Assembly: GCF_004348995.1 (NCBI RefSeq)
Contig: NZ_SMKQ01000048.1
Span: 1-48,196 of the forward strand
DNA length: 48,196 bases
Source: Nonomuraea terrae
Lineage (GTDB): Bacteria > Actinomycetota > Actinomycetes > Streptosporangiales > Streptosporangiaceae
Reading direction: 5' to 3'
Each line of letters opens with the position of its first letter. Position 1 is the first letter of the stretch. Under the pieces are notes generated by a model that was given only the letters and a program-made list of their open reading frames with translations, had not been told where the DNA came from and did no database searches. Made by a program: the position numbers and the translations under genes. Of the stretch, positions 6,854 through 13,924 are shown piece by piece.

Positions 6854-8113
6854 ATGAAATACCGCATTCTTGCCCTGGCGGCCGTGTTCGCGCTCAGCGC
6901 GTGCGGCGGCGGCGGTGAGCCCGAGCCCGGGGCGGCCTCGGGGGCCGCCTCCACGACGCTGACCGCCTGGATCATGGACGGCAGCGTCACGCAGGACCTG
7001 CTGAAGAAGTTCGAGACCGAGTACGAGGCGGCCCACCAGGGCATCGACCTCGACATCCAGATCCAGGCGTGGGACGGCATCGGCGAGCGCGTCACCGCCG
7101 CCCTGGCCAGCACCGACGCCCCCGACGTGATCGAGGTGGGCAACACCCAGATCGCCCAGTACGCGGCCAGCGGCGGCGTGACCGACCTGACCGGCAAGAT
7201 CGCCGACCTGAAGGGCGAGGACTGGCTGCCGGGCCTGGCCCAGCCGGGCAACATCGACGGCAAGCAGTACGGCATCCCCTGGTACGCCGCCAACCGCGTG
7301 GTCGTCTACAACAAGGACCTGTTCGCCGACGCCGGCATCACAGAACACCCGAAAACCCGCGACGAATGGATAGAAGTCACGACAAAACTCAATAAAGACG
7401 GAAATCAGGGCATCTATTTAACCGGCCAGACCTGGTACGCCCTCGCCGGCTTCGTCTGGGACGAGGGCGGTGACCTGGCCGTCCAGGAGAACGGCCAGTG
7501 GAAGGGCGCGCTCGACACCCCCCAGGCCATGGCCGGCATGCAGTTCTACAAGCAGCTGCAGGCGCTCGGCAAGGGCCCCAAGGACGCCGACGAGGCCACC
7601 CCGCCCCAGCACGAGGTCTTCGCCCAGGGCAAGGTCGCCCAGATCGTCGCCGTCCCCGGCGCCGCCGCCCGCGTGCTGGAGGTCGAGCCAGGGATGAAGG
7701 ACAAGATGGGCTTCTTCCCCATCCCCGGCAAGACCGCCGACAAGCCCGGCACCGTCTTCACCGGCGGCTCCGACCTCATCATCCCGGTCGCCTCGCAGCA
7801 CCAGACGGAGGCGTACGAGCTGGTCAAGGCGCTGGCGGGGGAGAAGTTCCAGACCGAGCTCGCCACCACCATGAGCTTCGTGCCGAACCGCACGTCGCTG
7901 GCCGGCGTGCTGTCGGGCGACGAGGGCACCGCGGCCATGGCCGTGGGCGCCGCCAACGGCCGCGCCACCCCGAACACCCCGAACTGGGCCGCCGTCGAGG
8001 CGACCTCGATGATCAAGCAGTACATGACCGCCGTGCTCACCGGCGCCGACCCCGCGACGGAGGCGAAGAAGGTCTCCGAGTCGATCACCACGACGTTGAA
8101 CAGCGGATCCTGA
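6854..8113 (+). CDS. dasA: DasA-like chitobiose-binding lipoprotein
   Basis: Extracellular solute-binding protein of 419 residues for an ABC importer. The lipoprotein signal ends at L-S-A-C with Cys17 as lipid anchor. The body follows the DasA layout known from Streptomyces, from memory: VWDGIGERVTAAL-type region, IEVGNTQIAQYAASGG, GKQYGIPWYAANRVVVYNK, the GQTWYALAGFVWDEGG aromatic segment and GFFPIPGKTADKPGTVF. It would bind N,N'-diacetylchitobiose or similar sugars. Codons about 162-190 (7340-7426) are markedly AT-rich and include TTA at codon 189, which would need the rare bldA-type tRNA. The stop overlaps the permease start (TGATG). The sugar-binding family is certain; DasA orthology is likely. 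Confidence 0.75.
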   Translation: MKYRILALAAVFALSACGGGGEPEPGAASGAASTTLTAWIMDGSVTQDLLKKFETEYEAAHQGIDLDIQIQAWDGIGERVTAALASTDAPDVIEVGNTQIAQYAASGGVTDLTGKIADLKGEDWLPGLAQPGNIDGKQYGIPWYAANRVVVYNKDLFADAGITEHPKTRDEWIEVTTKLNKDGNQGIYLTGQTWYALAGFVWDEGGDLAVQENGQWKGALDTPQAMAGMQFYKQLQALGKGPKDADEATPPQHEVFAQGKVAQIVAVPGAAARVLEVEPGMKDKMGFFPIPGKTADKPGTVFTGGSDLIIPVASQHQTEAYELVKALAGEKFQTELATTMSFVPNRTSLAGVLSGDEGTAAMAVGAANGRATPNTPNWAAVEATSMIKQYMTAVLTGADPATEAKKVSESITTTLNSGS

Positions 8114-8997
8114 TGTGGGCCAGGACCCGGTCGTACTGGCCCTACCTGCTCATCGCGCCGGCGGTGGTGGGCGGGGCCTTCCTCCTGCTCTATCCGCTGT
8201 TCAAGGCGGCGGTGATCTCGTTCCAGCACTTCCGCATGGGGGAGCTGATCAGGGGCGGCGCGGTCTTCGTCGGGCTGGACAACTACGCGGAGCTGCTGAC
8301 CGGCACCGAGTTCTGGGAGGTGCTGCTGCGCACGGCCGTGTGGACGGCGATCAACGTGGTGCTCATCGTGGGGCTCTCCACCGGCATCGCGCTCATGATG
8401 GTCCGCCTCGGCCGCGGCCTGCGCCTGGCCCTCATGAGCGCCCTGGCGCTGGCCTGGGCCATGCCGATCATCGCCGCCACGACCGTCTTCCAGTGGTTGT
8501 TCCAGTCGGAGCTGGGGCTGGTCAACTGGCTGCTGGTCACACTCGGCCTCGAGTCGTTCCAGGGCTACACCTGGTTCGCGAACGGCACCGCCACGTTCGC
8601 CGTGCTCGTCGTGCTCGTGGTGTGGCAGTCGGTGCCGTTCGCCGCGCTCACCCTCTACGCCGGGCTCACCACGATCCCGGCGGAGCTGTACGAGTCGGCC
8701 AGGATCGACGGTGGCACCGGCTGGCAGGTGTTCCGGCAGATCACCTTCCCGATCCTGCGCCCGTTGTTCGCCCTGGTCGCGTCGCTGGAGGTCATCTGGG
8801 TGGCCAAGTGCTTCCCGCAGATCTGGGTGCTCAGCCAGGGCGGCCCCGACGACGCCACGACCACCCTGCCCGTGTACGCCTTCAAGATCGCGCGGGTGCT
8901 GCACCGCTATGACCTCGGTTCGGCGGTGGCCATGCTCACGGTCGTCATCCTGGCGATCGCCCTGGTCAGCAACCTGCGCAGGATGGTGCGTCAGTGA
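8113..8997 (+). CDS. dasB: DasB-like sugar ABC permease
   Basis: Inner-membrane permease of 294 residues, MalF type, with six membrane helices. The EAA loop that docks the ATPase reads ELYESARIDGGTGWQVFRQI, about residues 194-213. The ATG at 8113 overlaps the dasA stop and is immediately followed by the first helix (YLLIAPAVVGGAFLLLYPL); a longer frame open from 7498 runs antiphase through dasA and is not real. It pairs with the next gene as a heterodimer. No ATPase gene is nearby. Confidence 0.75.
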   Translation: MWARTRSYWPYLLIAPAVVGGAFLLLYPLFKAAVISFQHFRMGELIRGGAVFVGLDNYAELLTGTEFWEVLLRTAVWTAINVVLIVGLSTGIALMMVRLGRGLRLALMSALALAWAMPIIAATTVFQWLFQSELGLVNWLLVTLGLESFQGYTWFANGTATFAVLVVLVVWQSVPFAALTLYAGLTTIPAELYESARIDGGTGWQVFRQITFPILRPLFALVASLEVIWVAKCFPQIWVLSQGGPDDATTTLPVYAFKIARVLHRYDLGSAVAMLTVVILAIALVSNLRRMVRQ

Positions 8998-9812
8998 AGA
9001 GGCTCCTGCTCAACACGGCGGCCGTCGCCGTACTCGTGACCACGATCTTCCCGGTCTACTGGATGTTCCTGACCGCGTTCAAGCCGACCAGGGACATCCA
9101 GTCGCCCACGCCGACGTTCTGGCCCGCCGATCCGACGTTCGACCACTTCGTCACGGCGATCAACGCACCGGGGTTCTGGACCTACTGGCGTAACAGCCTG
9201 CTGGTCACCGTGGGCGCGGTGCTGCTGGCGCTGATCGTGGCGCTGCTGGCGTCGTTCGCGATCGCGCGGATGCGGTGGCGGGGGAGAGGCGTGTTCGTCG
9301 TGGCGGTGTTCGCCGCGCAGATGGCGCCGTGGGAGGCGCTGCTGGTGCCGGTGTTCATCATCGCCCGCGACACCGACCTGCTCGACTCGCTGGCCATGCT
9401 GACCGGCGTCTACTTCATGATCACGTTGCCGTTCACGATCGTCACGCTGCGCGGGTTCCTGGACGCGATCCCCCTGGAGCTGGAGGAGGCCGCCCAGGTG
9501 GACGGGTGCAGCCGGATGGCGGCCTTCCGCCGGGTGGTGTTCCCGCTGCTCGCGCCGGGCCTGATGGCGACCTCGCTGTTCGGCTTCATCACGGCGTGGA
9601 ACGAGTTCGCGTTCGTCAACGTGCTGATCATCAAGGACCAGGACCAGCGGACGCTGCCGGTGTGGCTGTCGTCGTTCCGCGACGTGTTCGGCACCGACTG
9701 GGGCGCCACGATGGCCGCCGCCAGCCTGTTCGCGCTGCCGGCCCTGCTGCTCTTCCTGTTCCTGCAGCGCAACGTCGGCACCGGGATGACGGCGGGAGCG
9801 GTCAAGGGGTGA
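8994..9812 (+). CDS. dasC: DasC-like sugar ABC permease
   Basis: Second permease of the importer, MalG type, 272 residues with six membrane helices. The EAA loop is LELEEAAQVDGCSRMAAFRR. The C-terminus ends in the family-typical LFLFLQRNVGTGMTAGAVKG. The GTG start overlaps the dasB stop (GTGA), showing translational coupling. Only 13 bases separate its stop from that of the convergent GntR gene. Transport would depend on an ATPase encoded elsewhere, probably MsiK. Confidence 0.75.
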   Translation: MKRLLLNTAAVAVLVTTIFPVYWMFLTAFKPTRDIQSPTPTFWPADPTFDHFVTAINAPGFWTYWRNSLLVTVGAVLLALIVALLASFAIARMRWRGRGVFVVAVFAAQMAPWEALLVPVFIIARDTDLLDSLAMLTGVYFMITLPFTIVTLRGFLDAIPLELEEAAQVDGCSRMAAFRRVVFPLLAPGLMATSLFGFITAWNEFAFVNVLIIKDQDQRTLPVWLSSFRDVFGTDWGATMAAASLFALPALLLFLFLQRNVGTGMTAGAVKG

Positions 9813-9825
9813 GCGCCGCCGCGGG

Positions 9826-10320
9826 TCACCCGGACGCTTCCTCGGGCCACTCTCCGGGATCGCACACGTAGGTGCCCCGCTGCGGCACCGTGACGACCCA
9901 GCGCCGCTCCCGCAGGTGCGAGACGGCTCGCCGCGCGGTGCCCCGGGCGACGCCGTACTGCCGCATCAACGTCGTGTCACTGGGGATCGGCCGGTTGGGC
10001 CGGAGCTCGCCGCGCCTGATCCGGGCGACCAGGTCCTCGGCGATGCGGGCGTGCAGAGCCCTCGTCGGCTTCACCCGGGGCACGCCCGCGGGCCCGACGA
10101 ACGTGCCCTCGCCGCGGACGGTGTGGACGAGCCGCCGCCTGCGCAGCTCCCTGGCCACGTTGCGCGCGGTGGTCCGCGCGATGCCGAACTCCGCCTCCAG
10201 CGCCGCCTCGCTCGGCACGGGCTCACCGGTGCGCAGCTCTCCGCCGGCGATCCGCTCATGGATCACGTCGGCGACCTGCACGTACAGGGGGATGGGGCCA
10301 TCGCGGTCGAGCACGCTCAT
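9826..10320 (-). CDS. two-headed GntR regulator 1
   Basis: Protein of 164 residues made of two GntR winged-helix domains in tandem and nothing else. The first spans about residues 8-75 (PSEAALEAEFGIARTTARNV, then GEGTFVG wing); the second spans about 87-155 (PSDTTLMRQYGVARGTARRA, then QRGTYV wing). The ligand-binding UTRA or FCD domain found in ordinary GntR proteins is absent, so it may bind two half-sites as a monomer or act without a small effector. It is clearly paralogous to the next gene upstream, 35 bases away on the same strand. A TAGACGTCTA palindrome lies 5 bases before its ATG. Regulation of the flanking amino-sugar modules is possible but unproven. Confidence 0.8.
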   Translation of the reverse strand: MSVLDRDGPIPLYVQVADVIHERIAGGELRTGEPVPSEAALEAEFGIARTTARNVARELRRRRLVHTVRGEGTFVGPAGVPRVKPTRALHARIAEDLVARIRRGELRPNRPIPSDTTLMRQYGVARGTARRAVSHLRERRWVVTVPQRGTYVCDPGEWPEEASG

Positions 10321-10325
10321 AAGCG

Positions 10326-10335
10326 TAGACGTCTA
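10326..10335. promoter_or_regulatory. TAGACGTCTA palindrome before GntR 1
   Basis: Perfect 10-base palindrome 5 bases upstream of the ATG at 10320, in the 35-base gap between the two GntR genes. GntR/HutC operators often centre on GTCTAGAC-like cores, and GTCTAGA occurs at 10331-10337. Autoregulation is inferred. Confidence 0.45.
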
Positions 10336-10355
10336 GATACGAGCGAGCAGGCGAA

Positions 10356-10850
10356 TCACTCCTCCGGCCACGACTCCTTCGGGGAGACGTAACTGCCGCG
10401 CTGGGCGACGGTGTAGATCCAGCCCTGCTCGCGCAGCAGCGCCATGGCCCGCCGTACGGTCTCGCGCGCGACGCCGTACTGCTTGACCAGCGCCGTCTCG
10501 CCCGGAATGGGGCGCCGTGGGAGGAGCTCGCCCGCCTTGATCTGACCGCTGACGTCCGCCGCGATCTGCTGGTAGATCGGCATCTTCCGCTTCTGGCGCG
10601 GGGCTCCCGCCGGCGGGCCGACGAAGGACCCCTCTCCCTGCACGGTGTAGAGGAGGCCCTCCTCCCGCAGCAGGTTCACCGCCCGCCGGGCGGTGGTCCT
10701 GGCGACGCCGAACTCCTGCTGGATCTCGGCCTCGCTCGGCACCGGAGATCCGGCGGCGAGCCCGGAGACCCGGCGTCGCAGGATGTCGGCGATCTGGATG
10801 TAGACGTGGGTGTCCCCTTCGTAGTCGAGCACGTAGGCAACATAGGCCAA
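10356..10850 (-). CDS. two-headed GntR regulator 2
   Basis: Second protein of two tandem GntR winged helices without an effector domain, 164 residues. Motifs are PSEAEIQQEFGVARTTARRA plus GEGSFVG in the first half and PGETALVKQYGVARETVRRA plus QRGSYVS in the second. The order of motifs, linker length and C-terminal WPEE match regulator 1, so one arose from the other by tandem duplication. The ATG at 10850 lacks a clear Shine-Dalgarno; a GTG at 10832 (VLDYEGD) aligns with the start of regulator 1 and is an alternative. The divergent small gene and a palindrome lie just upstream. Confidence 0.8.
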   Translation of the reverse strand: MAYVAYVLDYEGDTHVYIQIADILRRRVSGLAAGSPVPSEAEIQQEFGVARTTARRAVNLLREEGLLYTVQGEGSFVGPPAGAPRQKRKMPIYQQIAADVSGQIKAGELLPRRPIPGETALVKQYGVARETVRRAMALLREQGWIYTVAQRGSYVSPKESWPEE

Positions 10851-10875
10851 GACGGGCGAGAGCTCTCATATCGTG

Positions 10876-10891
10876 CTGTCTGTTCAGACAG
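10876..10891. promoter_or_regulatory. CTGTCTG-TT-CAGACAG palindrome
   Basis: Perfect inverted repeat with 7-base arms and a 2-base centre, in the short gap between divergent genes at 10850 and 10904/10943. This position fits an operator for the GntR protein to its left. Related GCAGAC half-sites recur at 10905-10910 and 10915-10920. Confidence 0.55.
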
Positions 10892-10942
10892 ATTGAGCGC
10901 TCCATGCAGACAAGAGCAGACGACCAGAGATATGGTTCCTCC

Positions 10943-11266
10943 GTGATCAGTAATCGACCCGGTGACGGCCCCGCGGAGGACCTCCCAGCGGAGGAGGGCC
11001 GGTTCCACTCGGCCCACGTGCCCGACGTCCCCGGCTGCACCGAGCTCGACTGGGAGCCCGTCCGCAACGGCGGCTACGCCCGCGTCCGCGCCTACACGTG
11101 CGACTGCCAGCCGACGTTCTACGAGCTCTGCTACGCCCACGGCCAGGCGTTCATCCGCCGCACCCGCCGGATGAACGGCAAGACCCTGATCGACGAATGC
11201 GCCCACGGCCGTCCCGTCAAGACGCTGGCGGTCTGGGCCATGCTCCTCGCCGGAGCGGCCAGGTAA
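10943..11266 (+). CDS. small Cys-rich protein of unknown function
   Basis: I do not recognise this 107-residue protein (120 residues if the in-frame ATG at 10904 is used). It begins with an acidic stretch, then has a compact Cys/His region: YTCDCQPTFYELCYAHGQAF followed by an IRRT basic patch and ECAHGRPVKT. Four Cys and two His could bind a metal. The C-terminus is hydrophobic (LAVWAMLLAGAA). TATGGT at 10931-10936 lies 6 bases before the GTG at 10943, compatible with a leaderless message, which is why I prefer that start. It is divergent from the two-headed GntR pair and points at the second kinase gene. Coding reality is supported by good third-position GC. Confidence 0.55.
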   Translation: MISNRPGDGPAEDLPAEEGRFHSAHVPDVPGCTELDWEPVRNGGYARVRAYTCDCQPTFYELCYAHGQAFIRRTRRMNGKTLIDECAHGRPVKTLAVWAMLLAGAAR

Positions 11267-11276
11267 GAGGCTCGCC

Positions 11277-12251
11277 TCAGGGGCCGGCGGTGAAGGCGGT
11301 GTGCAGGGATCTCGCGGTGGTCTCGGGGAGGAGGTCGCGGGCGGCCAGCCAGGCGGCCGCGCCCGCCGCGTCGCCCGCCGTCGTGACGGTCTCGCCCGCG
11401 AGCAGCTCCGTGACCGCCCGCCGTACGGGCCCGTCGTTCGTCAGGACGCTGCCGGCGAGCACCACCGGCCCCGACACGTGCACCCGCCGCAGCGTGGTCA
11501 CCAGGTGGCGGGCCGCCTCCCGGGTGATCTCGGCGGCCGTCGGGTCGCCCTGCTCAGCGGCCCGGCTGACCGGCCGCGCCAGCGACGCCAGCCGCATGTG
11601 GTCGGCCTGCGCCAGCCGTACGATCCGGTTGGCCACCTGGCGCTGCCCGGCGGGCCGCTCGTCGCCGAGGAAGTCGGCCACGACGAGGTCCGCCAGCACG
11701 CCTTCGGCCCGCTCCTGGTCCAGGGCGGCCACCACGGCCTTGGCGGCGGCGCGCCCGATCCAGAAGCCCGACCCCGCGTCGCCCAGCAGCCAGCCCAGGC
11801 CGTCGGCGATCACCTCCTGCCGGAAGCCCGCGATCCTGGCCGCCACCGCGCCCGTGCCCGACAGCAGCAGCGAGCCGTCCGGCTCGGGCGAGCCCGCCGC
11901 GTACGCGATCGGCACGTCGCCCGTGCACCGCGGCCCCTCGGCGATGCCCACCGCGGCCCAGACCTTCGCCAGCTCGGGCGCCAGCTCGTCCACGAGCCCC
12001 GCCACCCCGGCCACCGAGGCGACCACGCGACGCCCGTCACCGGGCGGCAGCGCCGCGCCGAGCGCCGTCTCGATCGCCGCCACCGACCTGCCGAGCCCGT
12101 GGGCGCTCGGATTGCCCGCACCCGCCCGCGCATAGCCGACGCGCGTGCCGTCGAGCGCGTGGACGGCGACCCGGGTAGAGGTGGCACCGGCATCCACACC
12201 GACCACTAGCGATTCGGTCACGGTCAGAGTCTGGGGCTTGACGTGGCCCAT
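11277..12251 (-). CDS. BadF/BadG-type N-acetylglucosamine kinase (module 2)
   Basis: Paralogue of the module 1 kinase, 324 residues. It keeps the phosphate-1 motif VVGVDAGATSTRVAV, LLSGTGAVAARIAG in the middle and GDAGSGFWIGRAAAKAVVAA. The expected reaction is ATP-dependent phosphorylation of GlcNAc or a close relative. ATG at 12251 is chosen because TTATT-type promoter sequence abuts it; GTG at 12221 is possible because conserved sequence starts soon after. No MerR gene follows it, unlike module 1. It is divergent from the second RpiR gene. Confidence 0.8.
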   Translation of the reverse strand: MGHVKPQTLTVTESLVVGVDAGATSTRVAVHALDGTRVGYARAGAGNPSAHGLGRSVAAIETALGAALPPGDGRRVVASVAGVAGLVDELAPELAKVWAAVGIAEGPRCTGDVPIAYAAGSPEPDGSLLLSGTGAVAARIAGFRQEVIADGLGWLLGDAGSGFWIGRAAAKAVVAALDQERAEGVLADLVVADFLGDERPAGQRQVANRIVRLAQADHMRLASLARPVSRAAEQGDPTAAEITREAARHLVTTLRRVHVSGPVVLAGSVLTNDGPVRRAVTELLAGETVTTAGDAAGAAAWLAARDLLPETTARSLHTAFTAGP

Positions 12252-12300
12252 AAGCAAGAATAATTTTCGCCAGAAGACCGAGTATTCGGAAGGAATATTC
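12252..12300. promoter_or_regulatory. divergent AT-rich promoter (kinase/rpiR, module 2)
   Basis: A 49-base AT-rich gap. AATAATTTTCGCC at 12260-12272 resembles the module 1 operator arms, and AGTATTCGG followed by AGGAATATTC gives a second dyad containing the palindrome GAATATTC (12293-12300). A minus-strand ATTATT lies 7 bases before the kinase ATG, suggesting a leaderless message. GGAAGGA (12288-12294) is the ribosome binding site of the rpiR gene, inside the dyad, so a bound repressor would cover it. Confidence 0.5.
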
Positions 12301-13170
12301 GTGACTTCAGGAGCGCTCGGGCGCGTCGAAACAGAACTACCCGGCTTGCCGGAGGCCTTGCGCAGAGTCGGCGAGGTGATCCTCGGCGACCCGGCCGAGG
12401 CGGCCCGCTCGACGATCATCGCGCTGGCCGAGCGCGCGGGCAGTTCCCCCGCGACGGTGACCAGATTCTGCCGGGCGTTCGGGTTCTCGGGCTACGCGGA
12501 GCTGCGCGTCGCCCTCGCCACCGAGACCGGCCGGGCCGCGCAGGCGGGCTGGGGCGCGGGGGTCGGCCACGAGATCGGCCCCGACGATCCGCTCGACGCC
12601 GCCATCGAGGTGATGGCGGCGGCCGACACCCGGCTCATCCAGGACACCGCGGCCGGGCTCGACCTCGACGGCGTCGCCCAGGTGGCCGACGCCGTCGTGG
12701 CGGCACCGCGGGTGCTCCTCGCCGGCGTGTCCACCAGCGGCAACGTCGCCACCATGCTCGAAGGGCGGCTGCGCAGGATCGGCATCCCGGCCTACGGCGC
12801 GGGCGACGCCCACGTGGCGCTGTCGGAGGCGGCGCTGCTCAAGTCGGGCGACGTGGCCGTCGGCATCAGCCACAGAGGACGCACCCGCGAGGTCATGGAG
12901 GCGCTGGCGGAGGCGGGCAGCCACGGCGCCACGACGGTCGCGGTCACCTCCTTCGCCCGCTCCCCGCTGGCCGACCTGGCCGACCTGGTGCTCACCACGG
13001 CCAGCAGGGAGACCACGTTCCGGCTCGGCGGGCTGGCCGCCGTCCACTCGCAGCTGTTCGTGCTGGACGCCGTGTACGTGGCGGTCGCCCAGCGCACCTA
13101 CGAGCGGACGAACGAGGCGTTCGAGCGCACGATCAGCGCAGTGGAGAGCCACCGCGTGGAGAGAGGCTGA
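12301..13170 (+). CDS. RpiR family regulator (module 2)
   Basis: Regulator of 289 residues with an N-terminal RpiR helix-turn-helix (about 1-75, IIALAERAGSSPATVTRFC) and a SIS domain (LAGVSTSGNVATMLEGRLRR, VGISHRGRTREVMEALAEAG). It is closely similar throughout to the module 1 RpiR protein but lacks the repeat tail, ending at SAVESHRVERG. The GTG at 12301 has the ribosome binding site GGAAGGA 6 bases upstream; the open frame back to 12145 is not homologous. It probably senses an amino-sugar phosphate and controls the divergent kinase and the SIS-ngcEFG genes. Confidence 0.88.
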   Translation: MTSGALGRVETELPGLPEALRRVGEVILGDPAEAARSTIIALAERAGSSPATVTRFCRAFGFSGYAELRVALATETGRAAQAGWGAGVGHEIGPDDPLDAAIEVMAAADTRLIQDTAAGLDLDGVAQVADAVVAAPRVLLAGVSTSGNVATMLEGRLRRIGIPAYGAGDAHVALSEAALLKSGDVAVGISHRGRTREVMEALAEAGSHGATTVAVTSFARSPLADLADLVLTTASRETTFRLGGLAAVHSQLFVLDAVYVAVAQRTYERTNEAFERTISAVESHRVERG

Positions 13171-13905
13171 ATGACGTACGCATCCAAGGTCCTCGACCTG
13201 GCCCGCCAGGTCGCCGAGAGTCAAGCGGGGCCGGTGGGCGAGGCCGCGGCGCTGCTGGTGGCCGCGATCAGGGCCGGAGGCGTTGTAAACGCTTTCGGTT
13301 CCGGGCACTCCGAGGCCATCGCCATGGAGATCGCCGGCCGGGCCGGTGGCCTCGTCCCGAGCAACCGCCTCACGCCGAGGGACCTCGTCCTGTACGGCGG
13401 CAAGCCGCCGAGCGTGCTGACCTCGGAGCTGGAGCGCGACCCGGCCGTGGCGCAGGAGATCTACGACCTCGCGCCGGTCGCGCCGGAGGACGTGTTCGTG
13501 CTCGTCTCCAGCTCGGGCGTCAACGGCACCGTGGTGGAGCTGGCCCGGATCGTCAAGGATCGCGGCCACCCGCTGATCGCGATCACCTCGGTCGAGCACA
13601 GCACCCGGATGACCTCGCGCCACCCGTCGGGCCGCAAGCTGCTCGACCTGGCCGACGTCGTGCTGGACAACGGCGCGCCGTACGGCGACGCCGTCCTGGA
13701 GCTGCCCGGGGGCGGCAGCTACGGCGCGGTTTCCACGATCACCTCCGCGCTGCTGGCGCAGATGGTGGTCACCGAGGCGGTGGACGAGCTCGTTGCGCTC
13801 GGCGAGACGCCGCCCATCTACCTGTCGGCCAACGTGGCCGGCGGCGACGAGCACAACAAGGCACTGGAGAGCCGATACGCAGGGCGCATCAGGCGCGGAT
13901 CATGA
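13171..13905 (+). CDS. SIS domain protein, UPF0309 family (module 2)
   Basis: Paralogue of the module 1 SIS protein, 244 residues, with FGSGHSEAIAMEIAGRAGG, FVLVSSSGVNGTVVELA, HPSGRKLLDLADVVLDNGAP and the C-terminal YLSANVAGGDEHNKALE. It starts directly after the rpiR stop with a GAGAGAGG ribosome binding site. Reaction unassigned; phosphosugar isomerase or lyase chemistry is expected from the SIS fold. Conservation of this gene in both modules argues that it is central to using the imported sugar. Confidence 0.82.
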   Translation: MTYASKVLDLARQVAESQAGPVGEAAALLVAAIRAGGVVNAFGSGHSEAIAMEIAGRAGGLVPSNRLTPRDLVLYGGKPPSVLTSELERDPAVAQEIYDLAPVAPEDVFVLVSSSGVNGTVVELARIVKDRGHPLIAITSVEHSTRMTSRHPSGRKLLDLADVVLDNGAPYGDAVLELPGGGSYGAVSTITSALLAQMVVTEAVDELVALGETPPIYLSANVAGGDEHNKALESRYAGRIRRGS

Positions 13906-13924
13906 AAAGTCAGGAGTAGTCGAT

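Noticed and set aside
9826..10850. The GntR proteins as DasR orthologues next to dasABC
   Set aside because: DasR has one winged helix plus a UTRA ligand domain; these have two winged helices and no UTRA domain.
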